Assembly: GCF_022811685.1 (NCBI RefSeq)
Contig: NZ_CP094532.1
Span: 1,017,501-1,081,500 of the forward strand
Length of the DNA: 64,000 nt
DNA from: Chryseobacterium suipulveris
GTDB taxonomy: Bacteria; Bacteroidota; Bacteroidia; Flavobacteriales; Weeksellaceae
Direction: 5' to 3'
Position 1 is the stretch's first letter. The number at the start of each line of letters is the position of its first letter. Shown one piece after another: positions 26,561 through 34,685 of this stretch. The position numbers were made by a program, and so were the translations under genes. The notes under the pieces were generated by a model that was not told the origin of the DNA, did not search any database, and saw nothing but the letters and a program-made list of their open reading frames with translations.

Positions 26561-28162
26561 TTATTTCTTAATGATTTTTTCTACATACTCGTTTTTGTCG
26601 GTTTTAACTTTCAGGAAGTAAACACCGCTTTTCAGTTGTTCGACACTGTTCGTTTTCTGATTTTGAAGTGATTGCAGTTTTCTTCCCAAAACATCGTAAA
26701 GTTCAACTGAACTGATTTTTTCTGTTGTATCAAAGGTGAAGTTATTGATTACAGGATTCGGATAAATCTTTAAACTATTGAATTTTGTGGAATTGTCAGT
26801 TGCCAAAACAGCATTTAAGGTATTCCCGAAATTCAGAATTCCATAACCCATTTGTGCGGTTGTGTTTGGATACTCAGAAGAATTCTCTCTCAATAAATCT
26901 CGGAGTTCTGCCAAAGATTTGTTCGGAAGTGCCTGAATCAAACACGCAACTCCACCTGCAGCAAGCGGTGTTGCAAACGAGGTTCCACTGCTTGTGGTAG
27001 CGGAATTGTTATACGCCATTGCAGTATTGGTTCCTCTTGCACTTGCATCAGGTTTGATGACTCCGACTGAATTCGGCCCAAAAGAGGAGAAAGATGAACT
27101 TACTCCGACTGAGTTCACTCCACCCACGGTGAAAACTTTTTCGTTATCGGCAGGAGTGATGATGTAATGCCAGTATGTGAGCGCTTCGTTTCCTGCGGCA
27201 GCCAAAACGAAAATTCCTTTTTCTACAGCGATTTGTGCGGTTCTCGCGATGAAGGAAGTGGTGCCGTTCATATCCGAGTAAAGCAAATTGTAACGAGTGT
27301 CGTCGAAATCGTAGTATCCGAGAGAAGTGGAAATAATGTCGACTCCTTTTCGGTCCGCTTCTTCAGCGGCTTCCGTCCAATAAATCAATTCCTCGGGAAA
27401 TTCGTTGTAGGCATCTTCTGTTGCGTAAAGATAGAAATCCGCATCTGGAGCAGAACCCACATATTGATTGTCGATATATCCTGCAATCGTCCCTAAACAG
27501 TAAGAACCGTGATTGTGTAATGCAGTGTTATAAATGTCACTACTTTTGTTGATGAAATTGTAGCCGCCCTTAATTTGCCCATTATTTCTGATTCGTGCAT
27601 AAGCGGATCCCGTATTTACTCTCGGAAAACCTGTGTCGATCACCGCAATTGTGATTCCGGTTCCTGTATAACCAGCGATATGCAGCGGTCGGAGATTGAT
27701 CTGGTTGATTTGCGACAAACCTGTTCCGTAATTGAAAGTGGTTCGTACGGAATTATCGAATTCTTCGAATTTGTTGACTTTTTTTATTTCGGGTTTTCCA
27801 CCGGTTGGATGTTTGATGAATCGCTCCACTGACTGCACATACGATTGCTGCTCAAGTTGGGCAATCTGCGCAGAAGTGGCATTCACAGCGACTCCGTTCA
27901 TCCATTTGGAATAATCTGTCACGGTAAATCCGAGGTTTTGGATGTTCTGAATATAAGTCGGCTCAATCGGCGCGTCCTGGTCGTTGAGGGCGATTCCGTA
28001 TTTTGTTCTTCGGTCTAAAGATTTTTGTGAAAGCTCCGAAAGTGGATTGGCATAAAAAGCGGCCTTGTTCGGTTTATCTTTAAAGTACACAAAAACCAGC
28101 TCCGTCTGCGCACTCATAAACATCACAGCTCCGACGAGAATGAATGATAGTAATTTCTTCAT
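26561..28162 (-). CDS. S8 family (subtilisin-like) peptidase with T9SS sorting domain
   Basis: This 533-residue secreted protease has a signal peptide (MKKLLSFILVGAVMFMSAQ) and an inhibitor-like propeptide containing LVFVYFKDKPNKAAFYANP. The catalytic domain carries Asp in AVIDTGFP, His in LHNHGSYCLGTIAGY and Ser in SSGTSFATPLAAGG. The last 70 residues are a type A T9SS C-terminal domain (LKIYPNPVINNF ... LKSGVYFLKVKTDKNEYVEK), which directs export across the outer membrane. I start at the ATG at 28162; an upstream in-frame extension adds 19 residues before the signal. A TATTTTTG box lies 23 bases upstream. Confidence 0.92.
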   Translation of the reverse strand: MKKLLSFILVGAVMFMSAQTELVFVYFKDKPNKAAFYANPLSELSQKSLDRRTKYGIALNDQDAPIEPTYIQNIQNLGFTVTDYSKWMNGVAVNATSAQIAQLEQQSYVQSVERFIKHPTGGKPEIKKVNKFEEFDNSVRTTFNYGTGLSQINQINLRPLHIAGYTGTGITIAVIDTGFPRVNTGSAYARIRNNGQIKGGYNFINKSSDIYNTALHNHGSYCLGTIAGYIDNQYVGSAPDADFYLYATEDAYNEFPEELIYWTEAAEEADRKGVDIISTSLGYYDFDDTRYNLLYSDMNGTTSFIARTAQIAVEKGIFVLAAAGNEALTYWHYIITPADNEKVFTVGGVNSVGVSSSFSSFGPNSVGVIKPDASARGTNTAMAYNNSATTSSGTSFATPLAAGGVACLIQALPNKSLAELRDLLRENSSEYPNTTAQMGYGILNFGNTLNAVLATDNSTKFNSLKIYPNPVINNFTFDTTEKISSVELYDVLGRKLQSLQNQKTNSVEQLKSGVYFLKVKTDKNEYVEKIIKK

Positions 28163-28185
28163 TAATATAACTTTTTTGATTTCAG

Positions 28186-28193
28186 CAAAAATA
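28186..28193 (-). promoter_or_regulatory. putative -7 promoter box TATTTTTG within a terminator T-tract
   Basis: On the minus strand TATTTTTG lies 23 bases before the subtilase ATG and is built from the T-tract of the hairpin at 28199-28220. Confidence 0.5.
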
Positions 28194-28198
28194 AGAAA

Positions 28199-28220
28199 AA
28201 TGCTGAATCTCTTCAGCATT
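28199..28220 (-). terminator. intrinsic terminator of a decayed small gene
   Basis: AATGCTGAA and TTCAGCATT pair perfectly around a 4-base loop and are followed on the minus strand by TTTCTTATTTTTG. It terminates the remnant at 28244-28339. Confidence 0.75.
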
Positions 28221-28243
28221 CCGTTTTTACAATTTGATTATCG

Positions 28244-28339
28244 TTATTTAATGTACGTTTTGTTTCCGTTTTTGTTAATGTAATATTTTCCGCCTTTTGG
28301 CCCGATCAGGATTTGGTGACCATTGTAAGTTCCGCCATT
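28244..28339 (-). pseudogene. orphan 3' end of a small GPKGGKYYIN-type protein
   Basis: On the minus strand an open stretch between two stop codons encodes NGGTYNGHQILIGPKGG followed by KYYINKNGNKTYIK and a stop. The G-P-K/R-G-G-x-Y-Y-I-N pattern recalls the PBCV-specific basic adaptor motif found at the C-termini of small flavobacterial secreted proteins. There is no start codon in this frame, and a TAA lies directly upstream, so only the end of the gene remains. Its terminator is intact. The 332-bp gap 28163-28494 otherwise holds only promoter boxes. Confidence 0.6.
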
Positions 28340-28472
28340 TTACAGGTTTAAATTTGCATTTGATGAACTAAATTTATTCCATAAATACCTGAATATCAAA
28401 TTTTTAACAAGGTTTATTATTTCTTGAAAAAAACATTAACCGCGATAAGTTTTTTCACAGCCCTAATTTTCA

Positions 28473-28480
28473 TAAATTTG
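28473..28480 (+). promoter_or_regulatory. putative -7 promoter box TAAATTTG
   Basis: TAAATTTG matches TAnnTTTG, 14 bases before the ATG of the DegT aminotransferase. Confidence 0.5.
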
Positions 28481-28494
28481 AACAAATATTTTTT

Positions 28495-29622
28495 ATGAGG
28501 AAGATTCAGATGGTTGACCTTCAAAGTCAATACTACAAGATAAAATCCGAAGTTGATAACGCTGTTTTGAACGTGATGGATTCCGCGGCTTTCATCAACG
28601 GTCCCGAAGTGAAATTCTTCCAGCAGGAACTGGAAAACTACCTCGACGTGAAACATGTGATTCCGTGCGCAAACGGAACCGACGCTTTGCAGATTGCTTT
28701 AATGGCGCTTGATTTAAAGGAAGGCGACGAAGTAATCACCGCCGATTTTACCTTTGCCGCGACTGTTGAAGTGATCCACCTTTTGAAATTAAAATCGGTT
28801 TTGGTCGATGTGGACTATGATACTTTCACCATTGATACCGATAAACTGAGGGCTGCAATTACCCCGAAAACCAAAGCGATTATTCCTGTTCACCTTTTTG
28901 GACAGTGCGCAAATATGGAGGAAATCCTGAAAATCGCTAAAGATCACAACCTTTTTGTGGTTGAAGATAATGCACAGGCAATCGGCGCCGATTTTGCCTT
29001 TTCTGATGAAACGTTGAAGAAATCTGGAACGATGGGAACGATTGGAACGACTTCATTCTTCCCTTCAAAAAACCTCGGTTGCTACGGAGACGGCGGTGCG
29101 ATTTTTACCAACGATGACGAACTCGCCCACAAAATGCGCGGAATCGTAAACCACGGAATGTACGAAAGATACTACCACGACGAAGTGGGCGTGAATTCGC
29201 GTTTAGACAGTATTCAGGCAGCGGTTTTGAGGAAGAAACTTCCGCTTCTGGATGTCTATAATGAGCAGCGAAGAAAAGCGGCAGATTATTATGACGAAGC
29301 ATTTGCCAATCATCCGAATATTTTGACACCGAAAAGAGCTGAAAATTCCACCCACGTTTTCCACCAATATACGCTGAGAATTCTCAATGGAAAGCGGAAC
29401 GAGCTTCAGCAATTTCTCACCGAGAAAGAGATTCCTGCGATGATCTATTATCCGGTCGCGCTGAGAAAACAGAAAGCATACTATCAGGAAAGCGACCCCA
29501 AAGATTTTGTGAATACCGACAAACTTTTGGACCAGGTTATTTCTCTGCCGATGCATACCGAACTCGACGAAGAGCAGCTGAAATACATTTCTGATGCGGT
29601 TCTGGAATTTATGAAATCTTAA
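28495..29622 (+). CDS. DegT/DnrJ/EryC1/StrS family aminotransferase
   Basis: This 375-residue PLP enzyme belongs to the sugar aminotransferase family used to make amino sugars for surface polysaccharides. It starts MRKIQMVDLQSQYYKIKSEV. It has the GTDALQIALMALDL cofactor-phosphate region near residue 60, VVEDNAQAIGADF near residue 157, and the Schiff-base lysine in SFFPSKNLGCYGDGG near residue 190. The sequence resembles WbpE-type UDP-3-keto sugar aminotransferases, but the substrate is inferred. galE follows after a 94-bp gap containing a repeat, so both may supply nucleotide sugars. Confidence 0.88.
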   Translation: MRKIQMVDLQSQYYKIKSEVDNAVLNVMDSAAFINGPEVKFFQQELENYLDVKHVIPCANGTDALQIALMALDLKEGDEVITADFTFAATVEVIHLLKLKSVLVDVDYDTFTIDTDKLRAAITPKTKAIIPVHLFGQCANMEEILKIAKDHNLFVVEDNAQAIGADFAFSDETLKKSGTMGTIGTTSFFPSKNLGCYGDGGAIFTNDDELAHKMRGIVNHGMYERYYHDEVGVNSRLDSIQAAVLRKKLPLLDVYNEQRRKAADYYDEAFANHPNILTPKRAENSTHVFHQYTLRILNGKRNELQQFLTEKEIPAMIYYPVALRKQKAYYQESDPKDFVNTDKLLDQVISLPMHTELDEEQLKYISDAVLEFMKS

Positions 29623-29631
29623 TTTGTATGT

Positions 29632-29690
29632 GAAGGAAATTTTCCTCCCTTTAGGGAAGGGGTAAAGAAAATTTTCGAATTCATCTTTAT
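29632..29690 (+). repeat. palindromic CTCCCTTTAGGG element, copy 4 (right arm)
   Basis: CTCCCTTTAGGGAAGGGGT with flanking GAAGGAAATTTTC and AAAGAAAATTTTCGAATTC lies in the gap between the aminotransferase gene and galE. It matches copies 1, 2 and 3. Confidence 0.7.
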
Positions 29691-29716
29691 TTACTCTTAA
29701 TCTTCAAAACTTCTCA

Positions 29717-30736
29717 ATGACAATACTTGTTACAGGCGGACTCGGCTATATCGGTTCGCACACTGTAGTTGAACTTTTGAACAACAATTTCGATGTCGTG
29801 ATTGTTGACGACCTGTCGAACAGTGAAAAATTTATTCTTGACAATATCGAAAAAGTGGCGGGGAAGAAACCTGTTTTCTATCCCTTCGATCTCAAACGAA
29901 GAGATCTGCTGAAACAGCTTCTCGATGCACATCAGATTGACGGATGCATCAACTTTGCCGCATTCAAGGCGGTAGGAGAGAGCCAGGAAAAACCAATCGA
30001 TTATTACGAAAACAACCTGTTCTCGCTGATAAATATTCTTCAGGAATTTAAGGAAAGAAATATTTCCAACTTCATTTTCAGTTCGTCGTGCACTGTTTAC
30101 GGACAAGCCGACCAAATGCCGATCGACGAAAACACGCCACTGAAAACTCCCGAATCTTCCTACGGAAAAACCAAACAAATGGGAGAGGAGATTCTAATGG
30201 ATTTTTCAAATGCCCATCACAAAAAGGTTTCCTTGCTGAGATATTTTAATCCGATCGGGGCGCATCCTTCTGCACTTTTAGGAGAGTTACCGATTGGCAT
30301 TCCTAATAATTTGATTCCTTACGTTACTCAAACCGCAGCAGGAATCCGCGAGAAACTTTCAGTTTGGGGTGATGATTATCCAACTCCTGACGGAACCGCA
30401 ATCCGAGATTATATCTATGTGGTGGATTTGGCGAAAGCACACGTGAAAGCTTTGCAAAAACTCATTGCAGATTCTTCTGAAACCGTAATTGACGTTTACA
30501 ATCTCGGAACGGGAAAAGGATCATCCGTTTTGGAAGTGGTACACGCTTTTGAAAAAGCCAACAATGTCGAAGTGCCCTACCAAATCTGCGACCGAAGAGC
30601 AGGCGACATCACCATCGCTTACGCCAATGCCGACAAAGCCGAACGCGAACTCGGCTGGAAAGCAGATACGAGTTTGGAGGAAGCATTGAGGACGACGTGG
30701 GAATGGCAGAAGTACTTGGAAGAAAGAGCCAGGTAA
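29717..30736 (+). CDS. galE: UDP-glucose 4-epimerase
   Basis: GalE interconverts UDP-glucose and UDP-galactose using bound NAD+. The 339-residue protein is an extended short-chain dehydrogenase with MTILVTGGLGYIGSHTVVEL at the start. It also has NFAAFKAVGESQEKP near residue 79, the catalytic Ser in SSSCTVYG near residue 123 and Tyr-x-x-x-Lys in YGKTK near residue 149. RDYIYVVDLAKAHVKAL lies near residue 230. Length and order are normal. The stop codon is followed immediately by an 18-bp perfect palindrome. Confidence 0.93.
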   Translation: MTILVTGGLGYIGSHTVVELLNNNFDVVIVDDLSNSEKFILDNIEKVAGKKPVFYPFDLKRRDLLKQLLDAHQIDGCINFAAFKAVGESQEKPIDYYENNLFSLINILQEFKERNISNFIFSSSCTVYGQADQMPIDENTPLKTPESSYGKTKQMGEEILMDFSNAHHKKVSLLRYFNPIGAHPSALLGELPIGIPNNLIPYVTQTAAGIREKLSVWGDDYPTPDGTAIRDYIYVVDLAKAHVKALQKLIADSSETVIDVYNLGTGKGSSVLEVVHAFEKANNVEVPYQICDRRAGDITIAYANADKAERELGWKADTSLEEALRTTWEWQKYLEERAR

Positions 30737-30798
30737 TTCCGATAGCTATCGGAAGAGCCAAGAGCCAAGAATCAAGAGCCAAGGTCAAAGAGCCAAGT
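30737..30798 (+). repeat. stop-adjacent palindrome plus AGAGCCAAG tandem repeat
   Basis: TTCCGATAGCTATCGGAA (30737-30754) is a perfect palindrome that begins on the base after the galE TAA. Four or five imperfect copies of AGAGCCAAG follow. Confidence 0.7.
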
Positions 30799-30811
30799 AA
30801 ATTATGGTCAT

Positions 30812-30847
30812 AAAAAAAATCAGGAAAAAACTTCCTGATTTTTTTTA
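30812..30847. terminator. bidirectional intrinsic terminator between galE and the receptor gene
   Basis: AAAAAAAATCAGGAA and TTCCTGATTTTTTTT pair around AAAAC between two convergent genes. Confidence 0.9.
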
Positions 30848-30861
30848 TTTCGTACTTCACA

Positions 30862-33384
30862 TTACATCGGTGGTCCCTGATCATCACCACCTTGATCATT
30901 GGCATTGATGTCTTTTTTCTTTTTCGGCTGATCCACTTTCTCGCCCTGTTTGAAACGGTAGGTGAAAGAGAGGTTGAAAGTTCGCGGCATCCACTGCATG
31001 TATTGCTCTTTCTCAAAATTGTTTCCGAATCCGACTACGTTTCTCGCCCTGGTTCCAAATATATCCTGGATATTGAAGGCAATGGTTCCGTTTCCGTTCC
31101 AGATGGTTTTGTTGGCACCGAAATTAAGTACGTACATCGGTTTGCTCTCGCTGGATGCGGTTTTCTCGCCGCCACGGTAGAATCCCTGAAGCTGCATGCT
31201 GAACGTTTTATCAATTCTAAAAGAGTTCGTTAATCTGAACCTTGAAGAAAACCCGGAACCGTCGAAGGAAAGCGGTTTGCTCATCTTCTCGGCATCGAAG
31301 AACGTTCCCTTAGAATTATAGCCGAATAGGTCGATGCTTCCCATGATTTTCCACCAACTTAAAAGATCGGCATTAAAGTTCATGTCAAGTCCATACTGAT
31401 CCTGGGTTCCGATATTGAAAGGTTTTGTAATCAAAACATTTGAGCCGGGTGTCTCGCTTAAAACCACCATTCTGATATCGTCTTTTTCATGACGGAAATA
31501 AAGGGTTGGGTTTATAGTGAACTTCCTTTTCTGGATCGCGTAACCTAGTTCGAAAGAGTCGATGTATTGTGGATTCAGGTCCTCGTTTCCTCGGAAAAGG
31601 TTCTGTCTGTTTGCCAATGAGGTTGGATAAGGAATCATGAACCACGATCTCGGTCGGTTAATTCTTCTGGAATAGTTCATCAAAAGCTGGTTACTGGTGC
31701 TCCCCAAATCGTAACTCAGGAAAACGCTCGGGAAGAAACCGATATAGTCTTTTGTTTTGCTTGAGCTGTTCCCCTGAAGATTCAGGTAGTCGATGTTGAT
31801 ATTCGAATGTTCAGCTCTCAATCCCACTTGATATCCGAAATTTTTAACCTTGCTTTTAAACTGGGTGTATCCGGCGTTGATCATTTCTTTATACACCGTG
31901 TTTCCGCTGTAATCGTTCAAAACATTGTAATTCAAATTGATGTCGGTTCCGCGGTTTAGGAAGTCGTAATCGTTGGTATTGTTGTCGATTCTGTAACCTG
32001 CCTCTAATTTTGAGATTTCACCTACCGGAAGTTCATAGTCGATCTTTCCGATCACCGATTTATTCACGGTATTATTGTTTCCCAAAGTTCCATAGATGAA
32101 GTTTCCGGCATCAAACTCTCTGGAGTTTTCTGTGCTTTCGTTTTGGTTTCTCTGCAAGCTTAATGAAAGTGCAATATTGTGTCCCTTGTCGTCAAATTTA
32201 TGGTCGAGTCCCACATCGCCTTGCGCGGAAATACCTTTACCTGTACCTAAAGCGAGTGTTTGCGAATAGCTGTTCTGGATTCTCGCCGCATCGAAACCGT
32301 AATTGTCAACGGTGTTGTTGTTTGTGCTGTTGGAACCACGAACCATTCCGGAAACGTTCAATGAGGTTTTCTCTGTTAAATCTACATTGAAACCGGCATT
32401 CGCGTTGTAGTTTTTGTTTTGGCTTTTGTTCAGGGAATTCTGTTCCAGATATTGTGTAGTGGCCAAAGTTGTCGGATCAAAAAACCTGGTGTCGCTGTTA
32501 TTTTCCCCCTGGCTTTCGCGGTAACCGCCGCCTCCGTTCAGAAACCAGGACCAGTTTCCTTTTTTCCAGCTGAGATTCGTATTAAGGTTGGTGCTCGGAA
32601 GATAACCGACACTTCCGGTTACGCTTCCGTTGAAGCCCATTCCTTTTGCTTTTTTTAGGATGATGTTCAAAATCCCTGCGGTTCCCGAAGCTTCAAATTT
32701 CGATGAGGGATTGGTGATGACTTCAATTCTTTCGATCTGATCTGCCGGGATCGACTGTAGTGCACTTTCGCCGCTGTCAAGACCGAGAAGAGCGGAAGGT
32801 TTTCCGTTGATAAGGAATTTCACGTTGGAGTTTCCTCTCATCGAAACGGTTCCGTCGGTTTCCACTGATACGGACGGAACGTTGCTCAATACATCCTGCA
32901 GGTTTCCACCTTTACTGATGAGGTCGGTTGATGGATCGTACACTTTTTTGTCGAGTTCAACGCGGTAGGGTTTTGTGGCCTGTGCAACGATGGTGACTCC
33001 TTCAATGTCTTTGGTCGGTGCTAAAGTCGAGGAGCTTTCTGCTTCCACGGTGAAGTTTCCGAGATTTCCGGGAGTTCTGATTTGTTTGTTTAAAGTCGAT
33101 TTCTTGAAGTCGATCGCTTCGATGGTGATGTCGTAATTTCCGGGAGCGAGAGCGAGTTTGTATTCGCCTTTCTCGTCGGATAAAGTGGCGTCGCTGAAGA
33201 GTTTGTTCGCCTTGTTGCTGAAGGTTACCGATGCGTAGGGAACAGCTTGGTTCTGTTTGTCGGTGATTTTTCCCGAGATGTTGATTTTTTCCTGTGCAAA
33301 CGCCAAACTTGCTGCACCCAAAACGAAAGTTAGTCCTAAAGTCCGTTTTCTGATAATTGATGTGATCTCAATCTTATTCGTCAT
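30862..33384 (-). CDS. outer-membrane beta-barrel family protein, TonB-dependent receptor-like
   Basis: The 840-residue protein has a signal region ending SLAFAQ, then a carboxypeptidase-regulatory-like (CNA-B type) domain (ISGKITDKQNQAVPYASVTF). A plug domain follows, with SVSVETDGTVSMRGNSNVKF near residue 153 and QIERIEVITNPSSKFEASGT near residue 216. A large barrel of the outer-membrane beta-barrel family type (PF14905-like) ends in NLSFTYRFKQGEKVDQPKKK, with an unusual polar tail NDQGGDDQGPPM. It should import or bind an unknown ligand at the outer membrane. No SusD partner is adjacent, and it is not in the pectin cluster. Confidence 0.85.
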   Translation of the reverse strand: MTNKIEITSIIRKRTLGLTFVLGAASLAFAQEKINISGKITDKQNQAVPYASVTFSNKANKLFSDATLSDEKGEYKLALAPGNYDITIEAIDFKKSTLNKQIRTPGNLGNFTVEAESSSTLAPTKDIEGVTIVAQATKPYRVELDKKVYDPSTDLISKGGNLQDVLSNVPSVSVETDGTVSMRGNSNVKFLINGKPSALLGLDSGESALQSIPADQIERIEVITNPSSKFEASGTAGILNIILKKAKGMGFNGSVTGSVGYLPSTNLNTNLSWKKGNWSWFLNGGGGYRESQGENNSDTRFFDPTTLATTQYLEQNSLNKSQNKNYNANAGFNVDLTEKTSLNVSGMVRGSNSTNNNTVDNYGFDAARIQNSYSQTLALGTGKGISAQGDVGLDHKFDDKGHNIALSLSLQRNQNESTENSREFDAGNFIYGTLGNNNTVNKSVIGKIDYELPVGEISKLEAGYRIDNNTNDYDFLNRGTDINLNYNVLNDYSGNTVYKEMINAGYTQFKSKVKNFGYQVGLRAEHSNINIDYLNLQGNSSSKTKDYIGFFPSVFLSYDLGSTSNQLLMNYSRRINRPRSWFMIPYPTSLANRQNLFRGNEDLNPQYIDSFELGYAIQKRKFTINPTLYFRHEKDDIRMVVLSETPGSNVLITKPFNIGTQDQYGLDMNFNADLLSWWKIMGSIDLFGYNSKGTFFDAEKMSKPLSFDGSGFSSRFRLTNSFRIDKTFSMQLQGFYRGGEKTASSESKPMYVLNFGANKTIWNGNGTIAFNIQDIFGTRARNVVGFGNNFEKEQYMQWMPRTFNLSFTYRFKQGEKVDQPKKKKDINANDQGGDDQGPPM

Positions 33385-33507
33385 ACTTTTAGTTTATACC
33401 AATACAGATGGTTTTTATTGACATTAGTTAAATCGATTGATGTTATAAATAATGTTAAACTTTAGTATTGGTGTTAAAATTTACTTTTTATGATTTTTTT
33501 ATTTGTT

Positions 33508-33540
33508 AAACCTCATAGGTTTGCCAAACCTATGAGGTTT
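33508..33540. repeat. perfect 15-bp inverted repeat
   Basis: AAACCTCATAGGTTT and AAACCTATGAGGTTT flank GCC, giving a perfect hairpin 15 bases past the mltG stop. No T-run follows directly, so it may be an interspersed palindrome rather than a simple terminator. Confidence 0.8.
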
Positions 33541-33555
33541 CCCTGCTTAATGAAT

Positions 33556-34593
33556 TTATTTAATGTTCTTCGAGTTCAGCCAGTCCTGGTATGCTTTTGC
33601 ATTCACTGCGTGTTCCGCCGCACTTGCCGTAAACTTGTGGTAACCGAATTTTGCAGGATTGGCGCACATGTAGATGTAGTCGTTCTTTTCGGCGTTTAAA
33701 ACTGCGTCCACAGAATTTTTGTCGACCACGCAAATCGGTCCGGGCGGAATTCCCACATTTGCATAAGTGTTGTAGGGCGAATCTTCTCTAAGATGTTTGA
33801 AGAGTACGCGGCGAATCGGCGCATCCTTGAAATTGTTGGCTTTGGCAACGGCATAGATCACAGTAGGGTCACTTTGCAGCTTCATCCCTTTTTTGTAGCG
33901 GTTCAGGTAGAGTCCGGCAACGGTTTTCATTTCGTCGGGTTTTCCGCCGGTTTCTTTGTAAACCAATGAAGCCAATGCATAAATTTGATTTCTCGTAAGT
34001 CCCGATTGCTGTTCTTTCTGCTTTCTTTCTGCGTTCCAAAACGTGTTATATTCGTCCTCGAATTTCTTGAAGAATTCCTTTGGAGTTACAGTCCAGAAAA
34101 AGTTATAGGTATCAATGAAGAAATATTTCTTGAGATCTTCGGCGCTGGAATATCCTTTTTCGCTGGCAATTTTGTTAAAGTCTGTGGCAAAACGCAGCGA
34201 GTCGAGTTCCGTTTTTTTGGCGACTCTTCCCACCATTTGGTAAACCGTGAAGAAATCCCCGATTCTGTAGGTGTTTTCGGTTTGGTTTCCAGCTTTGATC
34301 ATGTTGACCAAATCGGTATTGTTGGTTCCGGATTTAATCCGATAACGACCGGCGTTGAAAAAACGGTTCAGGTTTTTATCTTTCGCAACTGCAGCAAACG
34401 ATTCCTTGTTTTTCACAAAAGGCGTGATCGAATCGAGAATCGAGTTGAAATTCGCAGAGTGGGGAATGAGGATGTATCCTTCCTTTTCCACATTGTTGGC
34501 AAAATATTTCTGGTAGTATCTGTAGCCGAACCAACCGCCGATAAGCAGTGCCAGTAAAGCGATTCCCGCAAATATTGAACAACCTTTTTTCAT
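33556..34593 (-). CDS. mltG: endolytic transglycosylase MltG (YceG-like)
   Basis: MltG cuts nascent peptidoglycan glycan strands at the inner membrane and helps set strand length. The 345-residue protein has one N-terminal helix (IFAGIALLALLIGGWFGY) and a LysM-like region. The YceG catalytic domain has ALASLVYKETGGKPDEM near residue 221, containing the catalytic Glu, and LQSDPTVIYAV near residue 252. A YNTYANVGIPPGPICVV block near residue 287 is also typical. The ATG at 34593 is preferred; the longer in-frame start at 34689 would translate a palindromic repeat. The gene follows dapF. Confidence 0.9.
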   Translation of the reverse strand: MKKGCSIFAGIALLALLIGGWFGYRYYQKYFANNVEKEGYILIPHSANFNSILDSITPFVKNKESFAAVAKDKNLNRFFNAGRYRIKSGTNNTDLVNMIKAGNQTENTYRIGDFFTVYQMVGRVAKKTELDSLRFATDFNKIASEKGYSSAEDLKKYFFIDTYNFFWTVTPKEFFKKFEDEYNTFWNAERKQKEQQSGLTRNQIYALASLVYKETGGKPDEMKTVAGLYLNRYKKGMKLQSDPTVIYAVAKANNFKDAPIRRVLFKHLREDSPYNTYANVGIPPGPICVVDKNSVDAVLNAEKNDYIYMCANPAKFGYHKFTASAAEHAVNAKAYQDWLNSKNIK

Positions 34594-34617
34594 AAATAAA
34601 TTTTGCTTTCTGCCTTC

Positions 34618-34684
34618 AGCAATCCGCTTTCGGCAATCTTTGTCTTTAGTTTTTGCTGAGAGCGGAAAGCCGACAGCGGATTGC
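34618..34684. repeat. imperfect palindromic element between dapF and mltG
   Basis: AGCAATCCGCTTTCGGC (34618-34634) and GCCGACAGCGGATTGCT (34668-34684) are inverted copies with one mismatch in 17. The element begins two bases after the dapF stop and ends 25 bases before the mltG start. Confidence 0.75.
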
Positions 34685-34685
34685 T

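Noticed and set aside
30862..33384. Receptor as the SusC component of the pectin cluster
   Set aside because: It is 7 kb away, on the opposite strand, of the PF14905-like barrel type, and no SusD gene is adjacent.
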